A stretch of DNA of 64,000 nucleotides from Aphanomyces cochlioides (Eukaryota > Oomycota > Saprolegniomycetes > Saprolegniales > Verrucalvaceae): NCBI GenBank assembly GCA_019828595.1, contig JAHQRK010000002.1, positions 682,001-746,000 on the forward strand, read 5' to 3'. Made by a program: the position numbers and the translations under genes. The notes under the pieces were generated by a model. The model was not told the origin of the DNA and did no database searches. It was given only the letters and a program-made list of their open reading frames with translations. Below are positions 43,462 through 55,799 of this stretch, piece after piece. Within the stretch, counting starts at the first letter, position 1, and every line of letters starts with the position of its first letter.

Positions 43462-45326
43462 ATGGATGTCCCGAATGGAGTGAGCATCCCCATGTCGTGG
43501 GTTGGCCTTGGTGTATTCTTGATTATGTTTCTCTGCATGTGGTACTTCATGCCGAAGCGATCACGTGACCCTCTCCTCCCGAATGAGTTCGTTTGAATGT
43601 TGGTTTGCCATCGCTGATGATGTTGTAGGGAAGTTGGACATTTGGCAGGATTGACACGGGATGCTCTTGAAGATTTGTACGGCTGAATCGTATTGGAGTA
43701 GGTTCTAAGTGACCACGACGTAGGGCTCTGGAAGCTACCAAATGGAAATGTGGCGTATGCGCGTTCCACAACCCAAAGGACAAAACTACTTGTCTACTGT
43801 GCAAGACAGCACAAGGTACATGATTCCTAGGTTATGCCTACACTTTGGCTTTAGCTGTGTATACTCTTGAAGCACCAGAATTATTCCAATCGATGGAAGG
43901 CACCCTACGCCCGGAACAACTCTCGCTCGACCAGCAAAGTGCAAGGTTTTTAACCCCGATACTCGAGTTTGATTCATCTGTTCCTAGGCTTCGCCATCAA
44001 TGGAAGCTTAATGTGATTGGAAATACGTGGAAATGGGAAGCGACTATGCCGATTGACTCCAGTTCGACGTACTATGTCACCTCAACCAAGCCACAATGGT
44101 CTTTGCTTCCTATGGCCCGAGCCAATGTCAACTTCACATTGTGCGGCGAAATTCTTCCTCTATGGTGGCACGACCTGCTAGATCAGATGAGACAGCAGCC
44201 ATTTTCGCTCAAGTATGCTCGTCTCGTGAGCTATATTGCGGCCACATACACTGGCCATACCAAGTTTAACGTAGCACGTCACACCGTCTTGAACCAGTCT
44301 CTCACTGCCATTACGGATTTACAGCCGAGCGAACTTTGTACATTGACGACTATTACACTGGAAGGCGAGAGCGGCATCGATGCTGGTGGAATTATGAGAG
44401 AATGGTACACTATCTTGGTGTTAGCCATCTTTGAACCCAAGCAAGGTTTGTTTGTCGCCAACAAGGCTGACCAATCCTTCTCCATCAACCCCAATTCAAA
44501 GAAAGCTCATGGCCCGAGGCATTTTGAAAAATTCCACTCCATCGGACGATTACTTGGTCGAGCGATTGTCGACGGCCAAGTTCTGCCATTTCACTTTAGC
44601 ATCCCTCTATTCAAGATGCTTTTGGGCTATCCTGTCTCCATGGACGATATTCAGTACTTTGACTCAACGGTATATTCCAGCTTGAAATTTATCCAAGGCG
44701 CTGCTGACGTTGGCTCATTGACTCTGACGTTCAGCGTGAGCGTCGACGCTTCAACCGAAGTGGATTTGATTCCAAATGGCCGTAATGTGGCGGTCACCAA
44801 CGCCAACAAGGCTGACTACGTCGACCGAATGGTGCGTTACCTTCTCTTTGACAGCGTGGCTCCTCAGCTTCAGAATCTGGTCCAAGGATTGTATGAAGTC
44901 TTGCCTCCAGAACTGCTCATGGTCTTTGACTACAAAGAATTGGAGTTGATATTGTGTGGCTTTTCGGAGATTGACGTGGCCGATTGGAAACGATGTACCA
45001 ACGTATCTCGGTCATTGGAGTCGATTGTGGAATGGTTTTGGGAGATTGTGGAGGATGAAATGACATCTGTGCAGCGTGAACGTCTGCTCCAGTTTACAAC
45101 AGGATCCTCACGCGTTCCATGGCAAGGATTTAAAGGATTGACGAGTCATGATGGTCGATTGTGCCCGTTTTCACTGCATGGCATTTCATACAAGGAAGGC
45201 ATATTGCCTCGAGTCCAGTCTTGCTTCAATAGAATTAACATGCCAATCTATCCCACCAAGGAACTTATGCGGGAAGGCGTCTTTGCTCTTGTCAACATTG
45301 AAAGCATGATATTTACCCTCGTGTAG
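43462..45326 (+). CDS. TM - RanBP2 zinc finger - HECT ubiquitin ligase (564 aa)
   Basis: Exons 43462-43586, 43629-43676, 43724-43815, 43855-43945 and 43988-45326, with introns of 42, 47, 39 and 42 bp, all GT-AG and phase-consistent. The same intron positions occur in the neighbouring pseudogene. The N-terminus has one membrane helix (WVGLGVFLIMFLCMWYF). Residues about 65-90 form a RanBP2-type zinc finger (WKCGVC...TTCLLC). The C-terminal 350 residues are a HECT domain (GESGIDAGGIMREWY, FHSIGRLLGRAIVDGQ) ending with the catalytic Cys motif QSCFNRI near residue 532. HECT ligases take ubiquitin onto that Cys. The last intron is 42 bp, a multiple of three, and open, so retention would add 14 residues. 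Probably a membrane-bound ligase. Confidence 0.85.
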
Positions 45327-46666
45327 TGCCCCCATCACGAAGAAGATGATCTTGGCGCTGGACAAAATGCGGGAATCACAGTTTTGCCCTGGTGAAAGTA
45401 TTTCCGAGGCACGATGGAACGGGAACGCGATCAACTTGTACTTGCCGATCGAGTCCTAAAGGTCCTTTATTGCTCGAAGTGAAGACTTCCCTTACGACTT
45501 GGCATTTGAAAGTATTATTTAAACGACACGGCGATTAATTTGGTTGCATGCAAGTGCATTCTTTCGTGCATTTACTTCATTTTAAGTTGACAAATCAGAC
45601 GAGTTGCAAAGCAAAGAAGGGACAGACTAAGGTTCACGCCAGATAACAGCAAACAAACGGCATGACCAAATTGCATATTGTCATTCTGGTATACACGATC
45701 AATGGCAGAACATACAAGCGGCAGTTTATACCATGAGAGGCTGTCCGTGGAGCTATCTGCATCTATAAATGATCCATGACCGGACGTCCTTGTCATAGGT
45801 GCATTCGATCGCTCTCACATGACAATATATAATTACGACGCATACGCCATGTACAGAGCCGCGACAACCTTGAACACTCCAACACGGAATAATCAAAGAG
45901 CAAAACGAGCCAATGTACTACCAATCCGCCTGTCTTTTTGCTTGCGTGGTTGCATGTTAATGATCAAACTTTCTCTTGCTGCCGTCGAAATTTTGTTGGG
46001 AGTTGCAAAGCTCATCCTCTCCATGGGCACATGACCATATCATCTTGTTTAGTGTGGCTCTTGACTCCACTTTCGGAATTTCATCGCTTGAGTTGTATTG
46101 CGCAGACAATTTTTCAGCCAAGTCCGTCATTGCCCGTGATTGCGTCGCTCGAATCATCTCGGCAGTGGATTTGACGACCAGAATTCGGCAGCCCATGCGT
46201 GCGTATCAAATGTCGAAAGGTTCAACTTGACCAAGATCGTCATCCTGATCATTTCAAATAGCTAGCTATGTTACTGGCCAGGTTTTTTAGGTTTTAATTT
46301 CCTTCAGGTTTATTTATCATTGCGGGCCTTGAAAAACCTGGTTTAATTAATTATTACGTTCATAAATATTTTTGATAAATTGAGCGATATCTTGAGATTT
46401 CACCTTGTATATCAACCGAGAACATGGGCAAGCAAGGATGTCGAGGAGCAAAAAAGTCCATGAGAAAGCAAGACAATCCGTGCAGATGGAGAAGAGAAGA
46501 AGAGGAGAATCGAAGAGCAAACGCCTGGTTGCTCAGATGTGGGTTCTTTGCATGCAGATGACGACCACAACACGCACAGATTGTGCTTGCTCCAGTGGCA
46601 TCCTACCCTAGTCGCACGAAAGGTCCACCTCTATGTGAAAGCGATTATTCCTCGATCTGCTTCGCG
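45327..46666. other. Gap between HECT paralogs, no firm gene
   Basis: A minus frame at 45957-46196 (MGCRILVVKSTAEMIRATQS onward) looks partly coding-like but no family is known to me. Frame 45572-45796 (minus) is weak. No repeat boundary was seen. Confidence 0.35.
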
Positions 46667-48579
46667 ATGGATAACGGGTCCTTTATCGTGGCGTATCCGC
46701 CGATCATGGCGTTTCTCATCATGGTGTGCTTCGCTGCAGCGGCAGTAATAGTTTGCTCATGCAAACGTGGCCAGAAAAACCCCGAAGCGCTCCTGCCGAA
46801 CGAGTAAGTGACACAGAATTTCTTTTAAATCGACCAAGAAGAGCTTGTACTAATTCGTGGACGTAGACACGTTGGTCATTTGCATGGACTCAAGCGAGAT
46901 GCCCTTGAAGACCCGTGCGCAAACAATGATTTCTCTTCACGGATTGATATACACCTCGTAGATCACTTGAAGCCTCCAAGTGGGCGTGTAAAATCTGTTC
47001 ATTTCGCAATGACAAAGAACGTCTGACGTGCGTTCTCTGTCGAACAAGTCGAGGTGCAATCACTTGGTGAAAATCGGATCTGATGGCATGAATAGCTGTG
47101 TTTCTTTTGGTCGCCCCTGAATTTACTGAAGGTGTACTCTCATTAGAGCAGCTAAACGACACACAGCGAAGTGCTAGGTATGATTTCCCATCATGGATGC
47201 ATTTATAGCTCCCACATCAAATAGACTGAGGAATCAATGGAAGCGTGGATTCGACAAAGACAATCGAGTCATTTGGAAGAGCCATCGCGACTATTTGTCT
47301 TACCCGGAACAATATTACACTGTGGCTCGTACACACACTGGATCCTCGCTTGACTTGGTCGCTCTTCCCTCTGAGTCTGGTACATTGACTACTCTTCGAG
47401 GCGAAGTATTGTCCGCATGGTGGATTTACCAGCTCCGAGCAATTGAAGACATGTCGTTTTCTCTCAAATATGCTTGGATGGTCAATCAAATTGCGTCAGC
47501 GTACTCCAATTACACCAAACTCAAAGTTTACCGAAGTAAACTCTTTGAGGAGTCGATTCAAATTATCATGCACATTCCATTGAACCAGCTGTGTACTCTG
47601 ACGAAGATCTCACTTCTTGGGGAAAGCGGAATCGATGCTGGTGGTGTAACTCGTGAATGGTACATGCTGTTGACAACGGCACTCTTTGAAAATAAGCAAG
47701 GCTTATTTGTCGTCAACAAAGCTGACCAATTCTTTTCTGTAAACCCCAACTCGGCGCGAGATCATGGATCAAAACACTTGGAGAGATTCCATGCCATCGG
47801 GAGATTACTCGGTCGAGCAATTGTGGACGGGCAAGTGTTACCATTTCATTTTAGCGTGCCTCTTGAAGATATTATTGGGATATCCCGTCTCCATGGATGA
47901 CATACGATATGTGGATCCAACAGTCTATTCGAGTTTGAGATATGTCCGAGATGCCGAGGATGTCGATAATTTGTCGTTGACGTTCAGCGTGAGTTTGGAT
48001 GCTTCAACTGAAGTGGATTTGATTCCTAATGGCCGTAATGTGGGGTCACCAACGCCAACAAGGCTGACTACGTCGGCCGAATGGTGCGTTATCTTCTCTT
48101 TGACAGCGTGGCTCCTCAGCTTCAGAGTCTGGTCCAAAGGATTGTATGAAGTCTTGCCTCCAGAACTGCTCATGGTCTTTGACTACAAAGAATTGGAGTT
48201 GATATTGTGTGGCTTTTCGGAGATTGACGTGGCCGATTGGAAACGATGTACCAATGTATCTCGATCACTGGAGTCGATTGTGGAATGGTTTTGGGAGATT
48301 GTGGAGGATGAAATGACATCTGTGTAGCGTGAACGTCTGCTCCAGTTCACAACTGGATCCTCACGCGTTCCATTGCAAGGATTCAAAGGCTTGACAAGCT
48401 ACGATGGTCGGTTGTGTCCATTTACTTTACATGGTGTACCATATAAGCTCGGCGCGTTTCCAAAAGTTCATTCTTGCTTCAATCGAATCGACTTGCCGTT
48501 GTATCCATCCAGAGAGCTCTTGCGTGAAGGTCTATTTATGCTTGCCACGATTGAAGATTTAGAATTTACCATGGCTTGA
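46667..48579 (+). pseudogene. HECT-ligase paralog, broken
   Basis: It has the same plan as 43462-45326: a membrane helix (IMAFLIMVCFAAAAVIVC), introns at the same places (46804-46866, 46915-46961, 47054-47095, 47178-47224), a RanBP2 finger (WACKIC...TCVLC) and a HECT domain. Exons 2 and 3 have the same lengths as in the intact gene (48 and 92 bp). A one-base loss near 47860, another near 48040 compensated by a gain near 48133, and a TAG at 48325-48327 where the intact copy has CAG, destroy the protein. The last part (48328-48579) keeps the HECT Cys motif HSCFNRI. From about 48000 to 48380 it is nearly identical to the intact gene, unlike the diverged 5' half. Confidence 0.88.
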
Positions 48580-48887
48580 TGAGTCAATACATCGCTGTCT
48601 TACACCAAGTTACTGAAGTGTTTCTTAACAAGGTGTCCAATCGATTTGTAAACATAGTCGTGGCTTTGGGTTTGTCTTCGTTGCGCACGAGAATTTCAGA
48701 TGGGGCGCAATTAGTTTAGGTTCGTTCACTTTTATCACATCTCCACAACTCGGATAATGGATATAACGCTACAATGAACAAAACATTCGTATTATAGGGG
48801 CATGAATTTGAAGTGATTAACTGAGTATTCAGAGGATAAGTAATCCCAGGTCAAATTTTACAAAATGTAGCGTCAAGTTTGAGATGA
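48580..48887. other. Convergent 3' gap
   Basis: It lies between the end of the HECT pseudogene (plus strand) and the end of the channel gene (minus strand). Nothing else is visible. Confidence 0.5.
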
Positions 48888-51800
48888 CTATTCTTGCTCA
48901 TCTTCTTCCTCTTCTTCTTCCTTGCCCCCTTTGAGCTCTCGGATCATTTCCATCAATTCGTCCAATTTCGTCTGGAGTTGTTCCATTTCGTTCTTGTTGG
49001 ACTCCACGTCAGCTTTCACTTCTTGTACTAATGCAGTGACTTGGTGAGAGCTTTCTTGAATCTTGTCGGACACCGCTAGTTGTGAGTCGTCCACAGATCG
49101 CTTCAGTTCACTCAACTTGGGCTCTTCGACCAAAGTAGTCTTTGCAGCTTGTTTGAGCGATTCTTCCAGCTCGGACTTTACTGTATTCTTGAGCGTGTTG
49201 GTCACAGTTTCCATGTCCCGTTGAAAGGCCAAGTGGAAGAGTAAGACACATTTCTTGTGTGCCTCGTCCTTGTTGGCAATCCAAACGCGAAGGATGTCTT
49301 GCTGAAGCTTGTTGAACTGTTTGTTCAATGAGTTCTGCAATCGATCCAAGACATGATCGCGATCTTGGCCCTTGGCTTTACGCGAGCGCTCAAAAATAGT
49401 AGTAACTTGACTACGCGTATCCTTGATTTGAGCAAATTCGTTCGCAAATACGTGATCCACATCCATTTCAGTGAAATGCTTGACGTGATTGAGTTTATCT
49501 TCGAATTTCTTGAGCTGGGCATTGGCTTGTGTTTCAAGCTTGTCCATGAGATCTGCCCACGCTTGTTTGCGGTCCATGTGCTCTTGGATTTTGTTTTCTT
49601 GCTCCTCGTTCATATTGAGCTCTGACTTGAAGCAGCGTTCGTGAAATAGCGGATTCAATTTACCCATGGGCTCCGTTGGATCTTCTCCCGGTAAGACAAA
49701 ATAGATGGAATCCTTGACTTGCTTTTCGGACAAATTCAGCGCCAACTCCAGACGTAGGATACACTCTGCGTATTTCGCCAAAGCTTCAGTCTTTGCCGAC
49801 TCCAAGCCACCATCCACAGCATTGTTCATCATCGCCATAAGAACGTTCAAAAGCATTATCACAACGACGGCAGCTTGAAACATCATCATGATCACAGCTA
49901 CGGTGTACAAAAACTCTTGGTACGAGTTCATTTTCTCCCCTTCCGGTACAAGCGAGTCGAGGGAGTCTGTTGGAAGGTTACCAAACGCCACAAAGTACGT
50001 GGTTATGAATGATTGCGGAAGAGAGATAAATGCCCCATCTCCGGACTTTCGGAAGAGCTGGTAGAATGAGACGGTCAGACCGATTTGGAAGACCCCAAAG
50101 AAGATGAAAAAGTTCTTCACATCGTTCATCATATTGGCCATCATGGGCAACATGAAACTGGCCGAGGGAACGACTTCAAGATATTGCACAGATAAAATCC
50201 ACAGTGCAATCGTAACAAAAGCCCCAATACCACTTCGGATTTCCTCTGGAGCGCTGTAAATTCCCACATTGATGGGGACAATGACGAAGAAAATCGTCAC
50301 GTAAATAAAGAGTTGGCCAATGTTGAACATCGACTCAAAGTATTCCTCATCAGTCCACATTTCTTTTGCTTCTTGCCACAAGAAATAAACTGCAGTGACG
50401 CCCAAAACAATGCTGACAAAGAAGCGGTAACTGCTCTCCAATTTGAATAGCCACGTCAAGAACAAGGCAACGGCAGTCAACACCACTGTGAGAACCAGTG
50501 CAATAAAGGCAAGCCTTCTTTTGGCACGTTGCTTGTGCAGTTTCAAGTGAGGAATGAAATAGTAAGGATCAAATTTCAAGCTGCCTTCGTGCATGAACCG
50601 AGCGAGACGCCAAAGAGTACGGGGGTACAGGAGTTGAACGGTAGCAAAGCCGACGATTGCAAAGACAAATGTGAAGGTACCAATTATAGTGGTCAAATCA
50701 AACACAGTGGGCGTCTTCTTTGCAAGCTCGTCACCATGGATAATAGAGGAAACAGTCATCATGACCAAGAGTAAGATATTCATGAAGAGTTGCTCTGAAT
50801 ATTTGCGCTGAGCAAACAATTCCCACTTGATAGCCAAGACACGATGCATAAGTACATGGTCAAGGCACTCTTCTTTGGCTTCAGTCTGCATTTCGTCTCC
50901 GGACGAGTCTTTCAAGTTGAGCATTGCATACAAAACACTGTCTTTGCCTTTCTTGCCATAGACAGACACCAACGATTTCAAATCAAAACCCACATCGTGA
51001 CGCTTCATATCGACGCAATCATCCAAAAAGCTCCGAGCCAACTTTGGACTACAATTCACAGCTTTGTTGAACCCATTTTGTTCGAATGCAACTTGTGCTT
51101 CCATGCCGACTAAGCTCTTTGCCAATTTCTTGCGGTAATCCAGGGAGCTTTCTCGAGTTTCTCCTTCTTTGAGTAACATGTCACGAATTTTTTCGTGACC
51201 TGTGACGATGCTATCTTCGCGCGCGTGCGCGGCTTTATTTTCCACATTGACGCAATCCAAAGGTGTTTGCCCATCCTGTAAGCATGATCACATCTTCCGG
51301 GTTCACAAATTCATACCTTATTTTTCAAGTCCAAATCGGCAAGAGCTTTGAGCAAAGATTCCACAACATCAACATGACCTGCTTTGGCTGCATAAAACAG
51401 AGCACTTTCACCATTCTAATGTGTTCACACAAGTTATGCCGAGCAAGCAATGGATTGTTTGTACCTCATCAATCAAGTCCACCAGTGGTTCTTGTTGAAG
51501 CAACAGATTTACTATTTCTACATCTCCATTTTTAGCTGCAATCATTAAAGCCGTGCGTCCATGCTACAATTTTCGTGAGGTCGAGGCAGAGATATCAATC
51601 TTACAATATCTTGCAAGTCTACGTCGATATTGCATTCGACCAGTAGTCTTACAACATTAATTGCTTGCTTGCCGAGGACTGCTGCGAACAAGGGGGTTTG
51701 TTTCGCCTAGCATGACAAGTTAAATCTAATTCGTGAGCCTATACTCAAATTACGTCCACACAGCTTTCAGCTTGCTGAATGTTCTCGAGTTTTGCTTCGT

Positions 51801-54337
51801 AAAACAGGGGGTACTTCTCTTGCAAATGGAACCGCTCCAGAATGAGTCGATCTGCCTTGAACTTTGTATTGATTAGTGTGACAGGATTGAAGTTGTTCGC
51901 CTAAAGAAAAATGCTTAGCTTTTTGTGCTTAGGAAATTGCCACCTCATCTGTCTCTTCGTCGCGGAGTTTCATAGGAGGAGCGCCATCCTTCAGCAATAC
52001 GCGGACACATTTGACTCGTTGGTTGTTTTTCGCCACAAGTAGTGGGTATTCGCCGTCCTAATAAAAATTAAATACAGGAAAACCAAGGATGGGTGATGAA
52101 GTACGCTGTTTTGAGGGTATCGGTCGATGTGCTCTTGCTTCAAGAGAAGTTCAAGTACTTCAGCATTGCCATGTTCACACACACGGTGCAGTGCTGTGCT
52201 TCCAGACTCATCGGCATGATTCAAAATATCTGCGCTAAGCTGCTGGGCAAGCAATAGCTTGAGATCTTCCCATTGCTTTCCCTCGGCCATCTTGGCTAGT
52301 TCAATACCCTTCTTCTTATCTGTGAGCTGGCAATCACCGCAGCACGTATTGTCATCGCCATCACCACTCGGAACGTACATATGCTCATTTTGAGGCTATT
52401 TCGACAATGTAAGGCGGCGAAAATGGCAATGTTTCACGTACGATAGTCCACGGTTCAACTTTGATCTTTGACTCTGCCGAAAGAAGCTCGATCATTTCAA
52501 TCAAATCATTGTTTGAGCGACGTTCAGTGTTCTTGGCACAGACCAATTGAACGCCCAAAGCAATATCAAGAGCTGTACGTCCTTCCTATGAGAGATTGAA
52601 TACTATGATGGTTGCATCATAATACCTCATCCCTTTCAGCCAAGTCGCTTTCACTCAAAAATGGCAGCAAAGCTTTCAAAACAGCCAAGTGGCACTGCAT
52701 GGTAGCGTGCATAAAGACAGTGAGACCCTTGGAATCTTTTTCATTGAGAGCGTTGCTCACAGCGGCTTTTCCATCGACTAATTCAGCTCGCATTTCGTCC
52801 AATTCTTCTTCGGTGACATCAATGCCGGCGTCTGGACCGCCACATTCCAAACACTCTTCGCCTTCAACACCCGAGACTTTGCGACCACACGAGGGACAAT
52901 CAAACACTGGAACATCAAAGTGGAATTCGTCACGCAAACCACTTACAGACCAATAACCTTTCCACTGGCTCGTGCTTTCGTCGAAATCACCTTCATAGCT
53001 CACACAGTACCCGTCTTCATACTCTTTTTCAAGTTCAATGTGATTGTCTGACCAGGCTCCTTTAATTGAAAAACCACCTGCCGAATCTTTGTCTTGGCCA
53101 ATAAATCGGTACACACCATTCACTCGTAGCACTTTTGTTTTGAAGCTTGTGCCGTGCCATTCGCCACCTTGCTGGTACTGACCTTTCCACTCGAGTTGAG
53201 AGGATGCGCCACCTTCGCCTTCGTCTCCATCACCTCCTTTCTTTTCTACAATCCAAGCTTCGATTTCGGCGAGTTTTCCATCACGAGCAAGACGGTGGAT
53301 GGGATAGTCTGTTCGAAAAGCATCTTCTGCAGACACCAACTCGGCCAATTCTTCATGGTAAGCGACGTCAGTAACGGATTGATCATCTTTGCTCTGAATA
53401 TCCAACGATGCATTTGCCCTCAAGAGGAAATTCACCATCACACGCATGTATTCGACATCGTCGATTTCTGAGGCCAAGGCAAAATGAATTGGTGTCCAGC
53501 CATCATACTAGGAACACCTACATGAGACTCAATGTCATCCTTTGTCGTACCTCTTCCAAATCTTGCCCTTCAATACCTACTTGTTTATCAATATCAGCCC
53601 CATTCTCCAGCAAAATTTCAGCTGCACGACGATGTCCTTCCCATGCAGCATAATGCAATGGCGTCAAGCCACTACCATCCACAACATCAACAGGCGCGCC
53701 AGATTCAATAAGCATTTCAACAATTTCATTGAACCCATTGGCAGCCGCAACATGCAATACCGTCCATTCTTCAGTCTACATTGTACATGAGCTTACGGCC
53801 AACAGTTTGCTCCTACATTTAAAGTGGACGTAAGATCAATATCTTTGACATTGTCGAGGAGAATCCTGACAATTCCCCTCCGGTTCTTCTTCGCTGCTTG
53901 ATATATCGGGTCGTACGCATACTATATACGAACTCTGTTGTCAAAACAATGTCAACCAGCATGTGAACTCCTACATCGTAAATCTTCTTGTAGTTGACGC
54001 GTTTGAGGATCAATTGTAGAATATCTTCTTTTCCCAACAACGCAGCGTACGACATGATCGAATATCCGTACTACAAAGCAACATGAGTCGCACCATCAAC
54101 ATAAATTCATACAGCGCTCGAATAATCATCCTCCGTGAGAATACCAGCTTGCAATCGCGATGTGATGATGGAAAACTTGCTTTCTTGAAACAACTGAATC
54201 AATGACTTTTTGAAGTCCTCGATGCCATCGTCGTCGCCTTCGTCCACATCATCATCATCTCCAACAAACGTCGGGTTGCTTTCCGCGAAGGAACCGTACT
54301 TCGTCTCCGATTGCGCGGTCTCCTTGAGCTCACTCAT
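48888..54337 (-). CDS. Ankyrin-repeat TRP-like cation channel, 13 exons (1638 aa)
   Basis: Exon boundaries from the 5' end: 54113-54337, 53975-54070, 53817-53921, 53551-53775, 52626-53507, 52442-52585, 52105-52395, 51944-52057, 51754-51900, 51605-51706, 51465-51563, 51317-51415, 48888-51275. All 12 introns are 40-52 bp and phase 0. Ankyrin repeats fill about residues 80-310 and 480-860 (GLTPLHYAAWEGHRRAAEIL, GRTALMIAAKNGDVEIVNLL). Between them lies a beta-rich insert (about 318-410) and a CPSC...CLEC zinc ribbon. Six membrane helices follow (about 1000-1330), with a pore region containing ITTYFVAFGN, then a long coiled coil and an acidic tail (EEEEEEDEQE). Family: TRP-type ion_trans. It probably passes cations in sensing or calcium signalling; gating is unknown. 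The donor of intron 2 could be six bases later. Confidence 0.85.
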
Positions 54338-55000
54338 GCTCTATGTGGTCGCGGGCAAATTTCGAAATGAGGACGAGGACATGACCGTCCTTTCTCAACC
54401 GCCCGACGTCTTCAAACCAGATTCAAACCGCAATTTTGTTCGAACGTTTGTAAAAAAATAAAATAAAAATTACATATATTGATGGATTTTGGATATATTT
54501 CGTGAATTTTCCTGCATCTTTTCCAAATAAGTCGGGAAATATCCAGCCGACCGTGGGCAGAGCCAATTGTTCCTTTGCTGTCGCCAGTACGAAATTGCAC
54601 CTGCCATGTGAAGTGTCGTCGTGAGCACGACACTTAGAGAGAAAACGATGTGTTGTTTCGACAGCTTTGTCAGAGAATTGAAGCCAAATTGTCTAAGAAA
54701 AGAGGAAGCTGCTGCTTGGAGCTTGTCACCATAAATTTTACAAACATTACTGAAGGTTGTTCCAAGTTATGGATCAGGTTGTTCTTAATTTGCCAAAAGC
54801 AATCTTGAAGTATTTGGCTCTTTCAGTTGCTACGTGCTGGGGAGGCTATGCGGTGGATGGACTTCATTTCGAAGGTGGCAGTTGGAGGGAACTTCATAAA
54901 CCAGGTCAGGCCTGGTGTTGGCGTTGTTTCGGATGTAGATACATCATGTATCTACATCCGAAACAACGCCCATCATGCCATGCGCCACCGACAACTCTGT
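54338..55000. other. Gap upstream of channel gene
   Basis: This is the upstream region of the channel gene, then AT-rich sequence without a supported gene. It holds the perfect palindrome at 54920-54970. Confidence 0.45.
54920..54970. repeat. Perfect 51-nt palindrome (25-bp arms)
   Basis: The left arm, starting GGCGTTGTTTCGGATGTAGA, is the exact reverse complement of the right arm, with a single C at the centre. It would form a near loop-free hairpin as single strand. No gene overlaps it. It lies at the edge of the segmental duplication. Confidence 0.95.
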
Positions 55001-55009
55001 CTACCGGTA

Positions 55010-55480
55010 TTATTAATAATTTGAGCTCTTATAAAGCTGGCTGACGTGATTCTGCAATTGACTGGGGAGGTCAAATGATTCTTTCACTTGAATGCCGTCG
55101 TCGCTCGGCAAAATGTCATGGAGGCCAAGGCCGCAACAACAACGTTCAAAACTTTTGCAGCATTTACAGCTGTACAGTGAAGAGCTTGATGCAAATTGGT
55201 ATCTGTATCTTCTTACTTCGTTCGCCTCCCCTTGGTATTTCACCGGTATGTGCTTCAGCCAAGTCGATGGCTCAGCGTTGACTTGATAAATTCGGCTGTA
55301 CGAGATTACTCTCATTCGACAACCAACACCAGTATTGAAAGCGATGAGAGAAATCAGTCATAAATGGAGCACGCACGACGATTGCAGCAGATGAGCTCAG
55401 AGCAGGGAACCACTACGTAACCCTTTGTTTCTGTGCTGAAGCTGAGATGACTTGAGTTGGATTTGGCAGCTTCGGCTCGA
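55010..55480 (-). pseudogene. Decayed copy of the 3' end of the PX-GOLD-PH gene
   Basis: Bases about 55320-55480 match 57240-57420 (shared words include GCAGCAGATGAG and AGCTGAGATGACTTGAG), the last exon of the intact gene with its membrane segment. The matching translation is broken by stops and indels. Downstream, to 55013, the minus strand is open but unlike the intact gene. Confidence 0.6.
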
Positions 55481-55799
55481 TGGCACATGTTGTCACTCAC
55501 GGCACTTTGAGAGGTTAACTTTCTCTGTCCGACGCCAAACTTACGAAAGATCCCACGCGTGTACATCGAGGCGATACGAGACTATGCTGTTCACACGATT
55601 TTTGTGCAGTTTCATAAGGAGACCATATCAGGTCGAATTGGATCACTCTAAGTTGTTGATCACACAAACTCGTTTGCACGAAAGAAGTTTGCTGAGAGTT
55701 TGGAATTGTTTGAGTCAGTTGAGCAATAAAAGTCACCAAGGTGGCTTCATTACTCCAATCGCCCTACCAGAGAGCGACAGATCAAGGTCATAAGCACAG

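Noticed and set aside
45957..46196. 79-codon minus ORF starting MGCRILVVK
   Set aside because: It looks partly coding-like, but no family, splice partner or paralog was found. Left as a note in the gap entry.
47764..48327. 187-codon ORF as a separate gene
   Set aside because: It is the mid-part of the HECT pseudogene in a shifted frame. Its 'novel' stretch around 48040-48130 is frame-shifted HECT sequence.
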